Notes: a model not told the origin generated them from the letters alone. A stretch of DNA of 11,210 bases from Tetmemena sp. SeJ-2015 (GCA_027382625.1 JAJKFJ010024920.1:1-11210); one strand, 5' to 3'. Positions 1 through 9,679 are shown, numbered from the stretch's first letter. Translations and numbers: made by a program.

Positions 1-2
1 AC

Positions 3-380
3 TACAGAAACAACAAGTTCCTCTACCAAAAAGGAGATGGGAGGAGCAGGAGAATACGCAACGTTTGGTATGACTTCAAGCTACCAGCTCATACCCAAGG
101 CAAGGTGTCCCTCAGACTCTAAGTTATCCGAGAAGCGATGGAGTAGATCAACTACCTGAATAGGAGCACGAGGATGGTGAGCTGCACCTTGGAGCAGAGC
201 ATTCGTTTTATCTGGGATAACGCACTGTTCCAAAGAATAGCCGCACGAGATAGAGCAGCTGAGAGTCCTTATGAGATCGTGAGAAGAATCGGCGAGGATA
301 AGGGCCTCGAGGATGAGTGCGTTGTGGTATATGCTGGCAATGATGCAAGACTATTGAGAGGGTTATCACTCGAGTTCTGA
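3..380 (+). CDS. Hypothetical protein, 5'-truncated (gene 1)
   Basis: I do not recognise this protein. The frame is open from the window's left edge to a TGA at 378-380, about 125 codons, if TAA at 120 and TAG at 144 are read as Gln. The sequence on both sides of these codons is equally protein-like (LRL before TAA, VIREAME between them, INYLNRS after TAG). The N-terminal part is basic (KGDGRSRRIRN); the rest is mixed and charged, with no signal peptide or membrane segment. An alternative is that TAA at 120 ends one gene and a new one begins at ATG 138. The 3' end is uncertain: coding-like sequence (motif NIQTEAQEYKRSL) appears in another frame at about 347-436, so a one-base frame change near 340-358 may have cut the original C terminus. 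Gene 2 follows on the same strand after 81 bases. Confidence 0.5.
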
Positions 381-461
381 ATATTCAAACCGAGGCGCAG
401 GAGTACAAAAGGTCACTGACACCTAGAGCTAAAATATAATCACTCGCATTCAGTCAAGGAA

Positions 462-1415
462 ATGCTTCCACAGATCAAACAGATCATAGAGACCGAACAG
501 TTGGTCGTAAAGATGCTCTCGAGCCCACACTGGCTGGATTAGGATGACAAGACCAGGCTCCGCGATGGCCTATTAACAATGATGAGCAGAGATCAATATT
601 ATGTAGGGCCTCAGGTTGCTCAGAGCCTGGCGGTGCTTCACGAGAGGCTCGGGAACGAGTACAAAATAATGCAGAGTACTGCTATGGAGCTCCTCTATCT
701 CAAAGACTTGGTGGCCACTATCAATGCGCACCCGATCAATAATTTGAAGCAGCCAGAGATGGCACAGCAGGCAGCGGTGGACAGACAGCCACAATCTGCA
801 GGGAAGGGTGGCATGCTCAGCCAAGATCAATCGTATGCGCAGTCCAAAGTTGGGAATCAGGATGTGAGGCAAGCTGAACTATTCCGACAGATTCTCGCAG
901 CCTCAGAGGAGGATCAGGCAGAGGCAGTAGAGAATGAAATGGAAATGAGGAACCAGCACCCGCTCTTCATCACAGGCCAGGGCGATCCAAAGGTATTCAA
1001 GAAGAGCGAGCTTGAAAAGATCGCTAAGGATGTAGCAGCAGCGAAGCCCTTTCTTAAAGATGAACCACTCAAGATCGTCCAGACGAGGTTCAACGGCCCC
1101 GCGAAGTGGAGCAGCATGGTCCTCTCGTTCAAAGTGCCCACTGGCTTGAAGGAAGTGCGCTTAGTCAGTATGCTAATCGGCTGGAGGGAGAAGGAGTCAG
1201 AGGTGCTTGAGCAAATCGAGAGCAAGGAGATCTACCTGATATTTAAGGACCCCAAGGAGGTCAATCGCTTCCTTGATTATCTCGAAGAATTCAGAGGAGG
1301 TCATGGAGAAGACGATTCGCTCTGGGAAATCAACAAGCCTCAAGCCAAAGATGCAGTGAAGAAGAGAGATGTGAAGAAGGCAGAGAAGGAAGCCAAGGAA
1401 AATGAAAACGGCTGA
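462..1415 (+). CDS. Hypothetical protein, 317 aa (gene 2)
   Basis: I do not recognise the family. ATG 462 is chosen over the downstream ATG pair at 579/582 because the 39 upstream codons, including one TAG at 540 read as Gln, are well-formed protein (SSPHWLDQDDKTRLRDG) and an AT-rich spacer lies just before 462. It ends at TGA 1413-1415, with another in-frame TGA a few codons on. Residues 1-95 look helical. Residues about 95-160 are Gln/Ala/Glu-rich and low in complexity. Residues about 170-290 look like a compact mixed alpha/beta domain (LKIVQTRFNGPAKW, KEIYLIFKDPKEVNRFLDYL). The tail is strongly Lys/Glu-rich (KKRDVKKAEKEAKENENG). There are no cysteines and no membrane segment. The tail could bind nucleic acid or a partner protein, but this is a guess. 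It lies in a same-strand run with genes 1 and 3. Confidence 0.75.
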
Positions 1416-1528
1416 TAGCGAGTGTGAATATTATATCTAATTAAGCTCCTTATGATTAATTCACTAACTATTAAACTAACTCCACTCTTACTTATTACAT
1501 TTATAATACATACGACAACTTATTAGAT
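1416..1528. other. AT-rich spacer between genes 2 and 3
   Basis: This 113-base gap turns sharply AT-rich after the gene 2 stop and holds repeated short motifs related to ACTAACT near 1463-1483. It may contain the 3' processing signals of gene 2 and the promoter of gene 3, but I see no recognisable consensus box. The abrupt composition change supports the chosen gene ends on both sides. Confidence 0.5.
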
Positions 1529-2227
1529 ATGGAACCCTCGAGCAAGACCTCCCTGAGCCAGGTGAGTACGTTCATCAAGAACAAGGTGGAGCTGTATGAG
1601 GCCACACAGAGAAATGGCTACTTCCTCCCGAAGGCCAAGAGCAAGGCAGTGACCGAGGAGTACTTGCTCAGCGTGATCAGCGGGAAGGTGTGGTGCGCCA
1701 AGTATGACGAGATACGATTGCTGCCCTGCCCTCGGCCTCCCTCGTTAGAGGTGCTATTCGCGAAGTTAAAGGAGGTCGGTGCGCGCGACAAGAAGATTCT
1801 AGGCATGGACGAGCAGCACCTGCCAGATAGAGCTTGGAGCCTGGCGATGCTTTCCACATTCAAGCCAGCCGACGAGATCTTCAAGAAAGGCTATGAACCA
1901 CCAAGTAAAGGCCAAACAGGGCCAGGGTACAAGACAGTGGATCTACAGTGGAGTTTCCTCGAAGGATTGCCCAAGTCCAAGGCCAAGACGAAATCTCAGA
2001 GGCTCTCCTTCCTGAACTCGAGCAAGCAGTCCATGAAGCTCCTCCGCCTCAAGGACCAGCGGGCAAAGATTTAGTCGTTGATGGAATAGGAGAAGAAGGC
2101 GATGGAGGAGCGGCGGTAGAAGAAGTAGCAGCGGCCAGGCGGGAGGTAGTTCACTGAGGCAATGTTCGGTCAAGCCGAGGTCAACGTGCGCATGAGTGAG
2201 AGCAGCAAGTCCCCACACAAGAAGTGA
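1529..2227 (+). CDS. Hypothetical protein, 232 aa, C-terminal TAG codons read as sense (gene 3)
   Basis: I do not recognise the family. ATG 1529 is the first start after an AT-rich spacer. Under the standard code the frame would stop at 2074. It then continues through five TAG codons (2072, 2087, 2117, 2126, 2147) in a Lys/Glu/Gln/Arg-rich helix-like stretch (SLMEQEKKAMEERR is one part) and ends at TGA 2225-2227. A single amino acid at those TAGs, most naturally Gln, gives an unbroken charged coiled-coil-like segment at about residues 170-210. Residues 1-120 look globular, with two cysteines (KVWCAKYDEIRLLPCPRPP); residues about 125-150 are Gly/Pro/Lys-rich and may be flexible. The stop lies one base from the stop of the convergent transposase, a very tight arrangement. 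The basic tail would suit nucleic-acid or protein binding, but no function can be assigned. Confidence 0.75.
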
Positions 2228-2228
2228 T

Positions 2229-3260
2229 TCAGACGAGGTGGCCGCGCAGGCAGTGAATTAGTTACTTGATGTGTGAGTTAGCCAGTTACTTAGTCTTAAC
2301 GTTATCTTAATCTGCGATGAGCCGCTCCAAGTCAGCGACAAGTATTGCTTGATCCAGAGAGGAACAGGTCCCGCGAGAGACGACACGGCGGCGCCATTCC
2401 TGCTTCAAGACCGCCCAGAGTCGCTCGATTGGGTTGAGGGTGCAGCTGTAGGGAGGTAGATAGACCAAGGTCTGCTCGCCGATGAAGAGGTCCTTCACCT
2501 TTGAGCTCTTGTGGATGCTGAGGTTGTCCATCACGATGATGCTGTCGGGAGGAACTATCAGCAAAAGTTGTCTCATGAAGGAGGTGAAGTGCTCAAGGTT
2601 GTTGCTGCCCGAGAGCACGAGGTGGAGGATCAGGCCTCGCTACGAGCTGATGGCCCCGATGATTGTAGCAGAGCGGCCTCGGCTGCTAGGTATCGCGACT
2701 GACATAGAGCGCTTCAGCCATGCCTTCTTCAAAGTCTGCCATCTGTGGAAGGTGGACTCGTCGATGTACACGATCTCGCGGCCAGCGTGCATCCACCTCG
2801 TGATCGCTATGGAGTAGGCCTGCTATTGCTCTTAGAGCTCGCGCTCCCTCTGGTCTTTGCGGATGTACCTGTAGGAGCTGGCTCGGTAGGAGACCTCATT
2901 GCGACGGAAGAGCTTGGCCAACGTGGCCGGGCAGACAAGAGGGGCCCCGAAGTGCTCGTGGTAGTACTGAGCGCGCTCCTTCAGGCTCATATGGGCCGTC
3001 TCGCTGAGGTGCTTGGCCGTGGTGATGCGCTCCTCGATCGCGTGGGGGATTTTTCTCTTTGGCCCTTTCGCACGCCTCCCCTTCTCGTAGATGATGAAGT
3101 CGTTGCGGCGCCAACGCTATACGATCATGGCCACAGTGCTCGGCTTGATACCCGTAGCTCTAGCGACTTGGTTGTAGCTCATGTATATGCGCTCATCGTG
3201 GCTTAGAGTCCCGTAGCGAAGTAGGATAGCCAAGAGCTACTGATCTAGCGAGTGGGTCAT
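2229..3260 (-). CDS. IS630/Tc1-mariner (DDE) transposase core
   Basis: This DDE transposase would cut and join transposon ends in the nucleus. Counting from ATG 3258-3260, residues about 1-80 form a helix-turn-helix-like DNA-binding part (YNQVARATGIKPSTVAMIV, then WRRNDF and a basic KGRRAKGPKRK linker). The catalytic acids are D167 (VYIDESTFHRW), D245 (IIVMDNLSIHK) and E279 (LNPIERLWAVLK), with 33 residues between the second Asp and the Glu. The YLPPYSCTLNPIE block is typical of the superfamily. In-frame TAG at 3237, 3117, 2823 and 2640 and TAA at 2832 must be sense. The end is either TAA 2307, giving 317 aa, or TGA 2229-2231 if TAA at 2307, 2286 and 2262 are also sense, giving 343 aa. I prefer the second for consistency. 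The family is certain; whether it is active is not. Confidence 0.88.
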
Positions 3261-3458
3261 TCACATCCTGAACTTCGGCAGGACAAACTTCTTCCTTTTG
3301 TGTATGTCTGTGGCGCCACTGTAGCTCTCAAGGTATGGTATGAGATTCTGATTCGGGATGTATCGAAGCGGCCTCTAAACTAATGCGGGGTTGCATCCTG
3401 GTCCAAGATATTCGGTGAGGGTCCTCTTGCGTTTGCGTGCATTGCCAGTGTCTTCCAT
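3261..3458 (-). CDS. Basic leader frame upstream of the transposase, ended by TGA (possible broken N terminus)
   Basis: ATG 3456-3458 opens 65 codons in the same frame as the transposase, with one TAG at 3375. It ends at TGA 3261-3263, directly followed by the transposase ATG, so the junction reads ATG-TGA-ATG. The peptide has two strongly basic clusters (ARKRKR near the start, HKRKKF near the end), like a nuclear-localisation or DNA-binding segment. Upstream of 3458 the sequence becomes very AT-rich, which marks the gene boundary. The G+C level and style match the core, so this may be the original N terminus, cut off by a nonsense change or decoded through UGA. A separate small ORF is the alternative. 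Confidence 0.5.
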
Positions 3459-4398
3459 TATGCTTATTAAACTTGGAAATGAATAATTCGACACTTTTGA
3501 TTACCTCCTCAATATTTCTATAAATGAGCTATTAGTAAAATATGATGTTATAATATAAACAGTAAAACTTATTCTCCAGATGATAATGAAATCTATCAAG
3601 CTTTACAAAATTATAAACTTATAATATTTCTTCCTTCTTCTTATTCTATTTTAATTTGATAATTAAATTTAAAAGGTTCACATTTTTAAGAATAGCAAGT
3701 TAATTTAATTTTTTTCTTGAAATATTTTGGTATCAAATTTTTTTTTAAAAAAATAAACAAAATTGATCTTGATTAATAAATTAAGGTTTAAATTGCTTGT
3801 TTAAATTAAGGAATGACTTTGTAATATTGTTTGAATGAGTTAATTTAATAAAGATAAATTTATATTTTTAAAAGTATTCTTTTAACGTATTTAAATAATT
3901 AAGGATAGTTAACTCATCATAATTTAAAAATAAATATCTAAAATAAACACTTTATATGAATTGCTAAAGACTTTGGTAGTATTTGTCCTTTGCACTTTCA
4001 TCAAATACTATTTATAATTTCAATTTTATGAAGTTAGCAAAAGAGAATTTTAGAAGATTAATAAAGTAAATCTTGTAATTCAGATTTTTTAAGGACACTA
4101 TTATATTCCGAAGTAACTAAAATTTTTGAATAATAAAATCAATTAAAAAATATTCGAATGATTAACTTGAAATTCTAAAGTTAAGAAACTTTTTTCATTT
4201 ATTACTCATAAATTTTGATTTCTTATTTATTTTTATCTTCTTTAGTAAGTTATTTTTAACATTTTTTTAATAAAAATAAACAATAAAAAATTTCTTCTAA
4301 TAACTTTTTTTAATTAAAATAAATCCTATTCAAAATTTTAACTTTATTAGCTTCTAAATGTGAGGGATTTTGGTCGCCATTGAGAGTCATAGAGATGA

Positions 4399-4638
4399 TC
4401 TAACCTGAACTCCGCTGCATTAAAGGCCTCGCAAGCCAGAGTTAATCATGAGACTGAACTAATAGCTTCTGAGTATCTTAAAGGGTTTATCTTCAGTTTG
4501 CTTCTACACTTTTTTCCAGCAGTTGTACAGATTTCAATAGTAAGAACTACTTTATTTGGTAATAATTATAATTAAGGATTGAATCATCATAATCTACTCA
4601 AACGGACTTCTTTTCAATTACACTATTAAATATTTTGA
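4399..4638 (+). other. Possible coding segment with a hydrophobic helix, unidentified
   Basis: This island has higher G+C than its surroundings and is free of TGA in one frame for 79 codons. Its first part reads as ordinary protein without needing reassigned codons (SAALKASQARVNHETELIA), followed by a hydrophobic stretch suited to a membrane helix (GFIFSLLLHFFPAVVQISIV) at about 4483-4542. After about 4560 the frame becomes AT-rich and less convincing. An open frame of this length is not rare in AT-rich DNA, so the case rests on composition and amino-acid character. It could be an exon, a macronucleus-destined segment or a gene relic. I cannot name the family. Confidence 0.3.
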
Positions 4639-4793
4639 TCTTAGTAATATCCATAGAAAGCAATATAACGTGGCTTGCTTATATAGATATAATTATTAGT
4701 AATGGCTTTGATGATTATTCTAGTACTTATCGTCACCAGTGTTTTCAACCTTCTTTAGCCAACTTACAATCTAAATAATTTTAAATAATAATC
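4572..4793 (+). other. Possible second coding segment in another frame, unidentified
   Basis: In the frame shifted relative to the preceding island, the sequence reads as a hydrophobic stretch (LLNILILVISI) followed by mixed polar sequence (NGFDDYSSTYRHQCFQPSL) and a short AT-rich run. Together with 4399-4560 it could be the next piece of one membrane protein, joined across an intron or an internal eliminated sequence. I could not find a GT-AG pair that restores the frame cleanly. The support is amino-acid character only. Confidence 0.22.
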
Positions 4794-5135
4794 TTAAAAA
4801 TTAAACTTAGTAAACCTGCTCATCTAGCACTTCCTATCAGTTTCCGCATTTATAAAAAATAGAAAATAATTTGCTTGGAGGGATGGGAGGCTCTACCTAC
4901 ATTTATGGGATGAGTTTACTGGGAAATGACATTTAAATTCAATTAAAAAATAATAATTGCGTTCTCTGGTTATACTTTAGACTCATCAATCTCCCCCTCC
5001 TCTTTAAACTAAATATTAAATTGCATATAATAATTAATAGTCTTACTTTGTTGCATTGATAACTACTGGAAACATTTACAAATGGGCATGATACTATTCT
5101 ACAAATGACGCCATTAAATTAAAAATAATTCTTGA

Positions 5136-5825
5136 GGTTTAATTTTCAAGGCAGGGTAATTACGTTGTAGGAATATATATATATATATATTATAGAAGGA
5201 ATTTTATTTGAAATCGGTGATTGGTTATATTGAAATCACATATTCACCCCCTGATCTCCTGCTTGATCGATTGCTTATAAACAATTAATATGAGTTTCTT
5301 CTTTAATCATCTTCACAGCACTTCTTAGTAGCGAGTTATGATTAGCGCATTCTTCTTATTCATAATCTTCATTAAAACTTGTGTCGCATATAACTTTTGA
5401 CTGAGCGCTCCCAAACAAAAGTTACAAGGATAAAAAGCTTTAGAATTTCATCTGAATCGAATGGTTTAATAATTATTTAATTTTGCCACACTTTAACTGC
5501 CACTGATTTATTCCATTTTAATTTAATAATTAATTTAATTCTCTTTTTTATTAAATTCTCTGCTATAATAATGATGTTCTTTGAAAAGCGATAAATAAAC
5601 TAATATTATGAGAGTCTTTTTTTTAGCTTTTAATATTTCTCAGTCTCTTTTTAGGTTCTCATTTATTTTCATATATTCAAGAAATATATAGCTTTCGAGC
5701 TCATTAATTATGCTTTAATTGTTTATAATTTTATTTAAACAAAATTTTAGTATTCTCCTGCTATAATATTTTAATTAAGATAAATTAGTTTGGATGCTTT
5801 AAATGAAACAGTCTCTTATAGCTGA
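5136..5825 (+). other. Long TGA-free frame, coding status doubtful
   Basis: With TAA and TAG as sense, this frame runs about 229 codons to TGA 5823-5825. The most protein-like part is about 5232-5460 (YSPPDLLLDRLL, TKVTRIKSFRISSESNG), where G+C is also somewhat raised; the later part is Ile/Phe/Leu-rich and could simply be AT-rich DNA translated. In DNA this poor in G+C, TGA is rare, so a frame of this length is expected by chance over several kilobases. No family is recognised. It includes the AT microsatellite near its start. Confidence 0.15.
5173..5190. repeat. (AT)9 microsatellite
   Basis: Nine uninterrupted AT dinucleotides. This is an ordinary simple repeat in AT-rich DNA and probably varies in length between copies. 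Confidence 0.95.
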
Positions 5826-6830
5826 TTTTACAAAAATCTATAAAGATAAAAATAAAATATGTTCAATAAATTAAGGCAATTTAAATTTTTAAAATATTAA
5901 AATATGATTAGATTGAATCCCAATTAAATAGGAATTATATCGATAAAGTTTTTTATTCTATCTTTAAATTAATTAAATGAATGACAAATGCTATTCCTTT
6001 ACAAATTCTGATTTTAAATAATGGAGACGGGACTGTATATCTTTTTTTATTTAAAAAAAAACTAATTTAATTTAAGTGCTTTATGTTAAAATTTATTAAC
6101 TTACAATGGTGAATATGTGTATTTCATATATAAATTTCCATTGATTTCTCCAAGAATTTAATTTTAAATACAAAATAGCTTCTAATCATTAAGTTATTAT
6201 CAATATTTTAATTATGTAAATGATTTATTAGTGTAATTTTGATTTTAACAATAGAGCGATTCCATCTATTTTAAGTATTTTCTGCCTTTTGGCTTCTTTC
6301 TCCTTGTAATTTTGCTGATAGGGTAGATGAATTTTAAGAGTGAAAGGAAGTTTTATTTTCTCTAAATAGTATATATAGGAGAGTTTTTGTTCCTTTATTA
6401 GCCTTCTATATATTTCAGTCTAGTAGGACTTACTTTTTTGTTGGTAAATTAAAATCCCTTAAGTGAGTAATAATGATATGTGCTACAAATATTTAGACCA
6501 AGTTCTCACCAACTAAAGTATCCGTTGGAAGATATCAGGTCCTGGTATAAATATACACCTGTTAATTTAAAGTTAAATTTACATGAATACTGTTAACAAA
6601 CTTCTTTTCATTACTTAGAGATGGATTAAATTATTAATTTTTGCTTTATTTATGCTGTTAGATATTAGAAAGTTAAAATATAGAGGAATTTATTTTACAC
6701 AAAATTAAGCATAATGAGATATAGTTTGCTAAACCATCTATTAGTCGATATTAACAATCAGTAGATTATTAATTTGGAGTATTTGATAGAAGGGAGCTTG
6801 GATAAGGGTCAGCAATTTAGTCTTGCATGA

Positions 6831-7421
6831 AGATTAGAACTTTTTGTTTGGAGCCCTAATCCGAAATTAATGATATAATCTTTTCCAATTCTAATTGATT
6901 AGAAAGAGAAATATCATCTCTTCGAATAAAGAAGACCTACAAGGATTAATGATCTTGATTAAAATCACAAAGATAGTTTAGAGGATGATGTCCTCTCTTC
7001 GAGAAAATGTATTTCAGACGAGATTATTGTCATTATTATTTGCTAGGGTAACATCTAGAATCGTGAAGATTGCATGACTTTTATAATTTATCTTATCTCT
7101 TATGTCAGTAAACAGTAAAGGAGGTTAGAGTTAAGAGCTAAAATGAGTTGCTAGAATTTACAAGGATTAATATATTATATTAATTTGTGTGGCCAGAATA
7201 GAGGCAGTATTTTATTGTCTATGATGGCACCAAGGGCTGTGAGTATTTCAGTTTGTGGCTTTCTTGCTACATATGTGTATTTTACTCAAATTTTGAGTTA
7301 TTCATTAATTCCTTTTAATTTTCTTTTATTTAATAAAATGAGGAGTAAAATTTTACAAAATTTCATTATATTTTGTTTTAGGTTAGGATCCTCATTGCTA
7401 TCATTATAATTTTACAGTTGA
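6831..7421 (+). other. TGA-free frame over a G+C-raised island, possible exon or germline segment
   Basis: The frame has no TGA for 196 codons, but needs several TAA and TAG codons as Gln. Some stretches look like real protein (RRPTRINDLD, HKDSLEDDVLSSRKCISDE, RRLELRAKMSCQNLQG, CGQNRGSILLSMMAPRAVS), and the later part is hydrophobic (VCGFLATYVYF). I recognise no domain. Its length is only mildly surprising for AT-rich DNA. If real, it lacks a convincing start and would be part of a larger, interrupted gene. Confidence 0.25.
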
Positions 7422-7869
7422 TTTTATATTAATTTAGACTTTAAAGAAGTTGTTTCACTTTATTTTAATTTATAATTAAATAAGATAGTTTGAATTATTA
7501 AAATATCGTTTCTATCAATTCGATGGAATTGCTGGAGCTCCTTACTTTTATTATTTTTTACGATATTTTTAGAAATGATGTACTTTTCGATGAAAATCTA
7601 GGATCATATTAACTATTTTTTCAATTTAGAGAATAATTTTGTTCATTATCAAAATATATTAGTGAATTAAAATAAAGATACAATTAAAAAAATAATTTTA
7701 TACCTTCAGCCCCTATTTTTCAAAATCTTTTCAGTTTCTTTCTGTATAGCCTGGACGAAAGATGACGAAGCTCTTTTCGTCTGTGTTACAACTTTGTATT
7801 GTCAGCGCTCCTTGTCTGGCTAGTATTGCTACAAAAATTTGGAAAAAAGGTATTTTTACTTTATTAAAT

Positions 7870-7932
7870 CCCACAATTGTAGGGAAATTTATGGATCTGA
7901 ACATGCCAATAAGAGATGGACTTGAAGCCACT
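7870..7932 (+). pseudogene. Response-regulator receiver-domain fragment
   Basis: The encoded segment FMDLNMPIRDGLEAT (7888-7932) is the phosphoacceptor loop of a two-component receiver domain. The Asp after the hydrophobic strand (codon 7894-7896) is the conserved phosphorylation site, followed by the hallmark MP..DG.EAT turn. In a hybrid histidine kinase or response regulator, this Asp takes phosphate from a histidine. The preceding residues (NPTIVGK) fit the strand before the site loosely. The acidic pocket further upstream and the later Thr and Lys motifs of the domain are not visible in this frame, where the sequence soon turns to unrelated KFSKKNKYSG. The fragment therefore represents part of a receiver, either one germline segment or exon of a cellular gene or a relic. 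The surrounding island, 7730-8010, is richer in G+C than its flanks. Confidence 0.6.
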
Positions 7933-9577
7933 TCTCTAAAGTTCAGTAAAAAGAATAAATACAGTGGCTACTTACTGGAAAGGCAAGCTTCCTAGCCTGT
8001 AGTAAAAAATCGGGGCTGAACGGATAATATTAAAATAAAAAAAAAGTTTTAGCTCTTAAATTTTTTTTAGAATTTTTTTTTCAAATTTATTTCAAGAGAC
8101 TCTCATTTTAAAGTTGATAATAAAATATTGCAATATTTAATATTATAATCATTTTATGCAAGTCTATAAATGAGTAATGGTCAATAAACTAAAATAGAAA
8201 ATTGATTTCTCTCAATTTATTTTAATGATTCAATAAAGATATTTGTTATATTTTAAAAATAATTATTTTAAATAAAAATATATAATGTATTAATAGCTTG
8301 TATTAATAAGAAAACTATTTTAAAAGTTTAATTTGGCTGAAACAAACTTTCTTTAGATAATAGCTAAATCTTTTTATCTTTTTAATGTGTATTTTAATAT
8401 ATTATAAACGTAAAGTTGTGTGAAATGACTAAATTATTCAAATAAATTCGATGAACGAAAATATAATAGCTGCCTCTTTCCTCATTTTATAATAATAAAT
8501 GATTAAAAAATTCTAAGTGAATTACATTTTTGCCTATGATAAGTTATTATTTTTAGCGAATGGCTTAATTTCTTATTCATAATCAGGGGCTAGTAATCAA
8601 GTTCAATTAGAAACCTTTTCTCCTCGCAATATATATTTGAGAGAAAAAATTATTGCACTCTAAGTCAATTTAATATAATAAAAAACGGAAATCTTAATTT
8701 ATCACATTAAGTAAGAAAATTAGCAGTTTAAAAAATTGTTACTATTGAGGAAAATATATAATTGACAAAATTTTGAATTAAATTCATTCATCTTATCACT
8801 ATATCAAGAGATTTCTTATATATTAACTTCTTTATAAAATTGATTTGCTTTTTATCATTAAATTTAATAATTTAATTTCAAATAAATCATTATCTATTTT
8901 TTATTAATTTATCTTAAAAATCAAGAATACATTTTTCTTAAAAGGTTTCATGAAATTTAAATTATCTTATTCTCTCATATATTTTTTAAATATGTTTATA
9001 TTAAAGATTTAACAAAGAAGGGCAAAAACTTAAAGCTTGTTGGAATAACAAATTTTCTCTGAAATTTATTTGTTTATATATTTATTAACGTCCTTCATTA
9101 CTTAGCAAAAAAAATAAGTGAAAATTTTCACTTAAATTATTAAAATTTTTCTTGATTAAATTTGAACATTAATGCGAGTATGCATATTTTATAAAACAAT
9201 TTTGAAATATATTTAAAGATGAAACTTAAATGTATAAAGTTGAGGCGAATTAAAAAAATTTAAGATGGACTCTAAGTTGTATAATTTGTAATATTTAGTT
9301 TATGGATTGCTTGCCTTTTATGGAGGCACTGCGAGAGTACTTTAATTTAGCAATCCAGGTTATTCTAATCAAATAACGTAAATAAAAATTTAAGTATGCT
9401 GGTAGTTCAACTATGTTTTATGTTGCTGGAATCAAACCTACAATATAAGAATTATTAATATTGTAGTATCAGCATTGATTTAGCGTAATTTTTTTTTAAA
9501 ATACAAGTACGTTGACTGGCGGTTGCCTCTACATGATCATCTTTCCGGTTGTGGCTGCTCAAATACGTGGCAGTTGA

Positions 9578-9667
9578 CTTGTCTGGCTTCAAATCTCTGT
9601 GAACTATATTTAATTTAAATCGGTATTCAATTAAAAGTACACTATAATTAAATTTATCAAGCGCCAT
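9578..9667 (-). pseudogene. Protein-kinase catalytic-loop fragment
   Basis: Reading on the minus strand, the segment ending IVHRDLKPDK (9578-9607) is the catalytic loop (subdomain VIb) of a eukaryotic protein kinase. It contains the HRD catalytic Asp and the Lys of DLKP. The residues before it (FNYSVLLIEYRFKLN) fit the helix that normally precedes the loop. After DK the sequence departs at once from the expected Asn and hydrophobic strand, and no DFG motif follows, so only a small part of a kinase is here. It may be a coding segment bordered by eliminated or intronic DNA, or a decayed copy. Ciliates carry very large kinase families, which fits the context. Confidence 0.55.
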
Positions 9668-9679
9668 TTAAAAACATTT

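Noticed and set aside
573..1225. Minus-strand open frames opposite gene 2
   Set aside because: They are antisense shadows. The plus-strand frame is longer, starts after an AT-rich spacer and has better amino-acid character.
2260..2295. Repeated AGTTACTT near the transposase 3' end as a terminal repeat
   Set aside because: It is only eight bases in direct orientation, and no inverted partner was found near 3458.
2745..3206. Plus-strand 153-codon open frame opposite the transposase
   Set aside because: It overlaps the motif-bearing transposase on the other strand, has no recognisable features and is a GC-rich shadow.
3970..4020. Short inverted repeat AGTATTTG / CAAATACT
   Set aside because: Eight AT-rich base pairs with a long loop are expected by chance here.
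4375..4450. tRNA or other structured RNA in the GC-raised island
   Set aside because: No cloverleaf, conserved T-loop or anticodon arm could be built; the protein-like reading is better.
6938..7171. Thirteen-base direct repeat TACAAGGATTAAT at 6938-6950 and 7159-7171, possible pointer repeat of an eliminated sequence
   Set aside because: In several kilobases of such AT-rich DNA, matches of this length are expected by chance, and the segment between shows no independent sign of being eliminated.
7185..7409. Standard-code open frame of 74 codons as a separate gene
   Set aside because: It is only part of a longer TGA-free frame and has no recognised domain, so it is not annotated as an independent gene.
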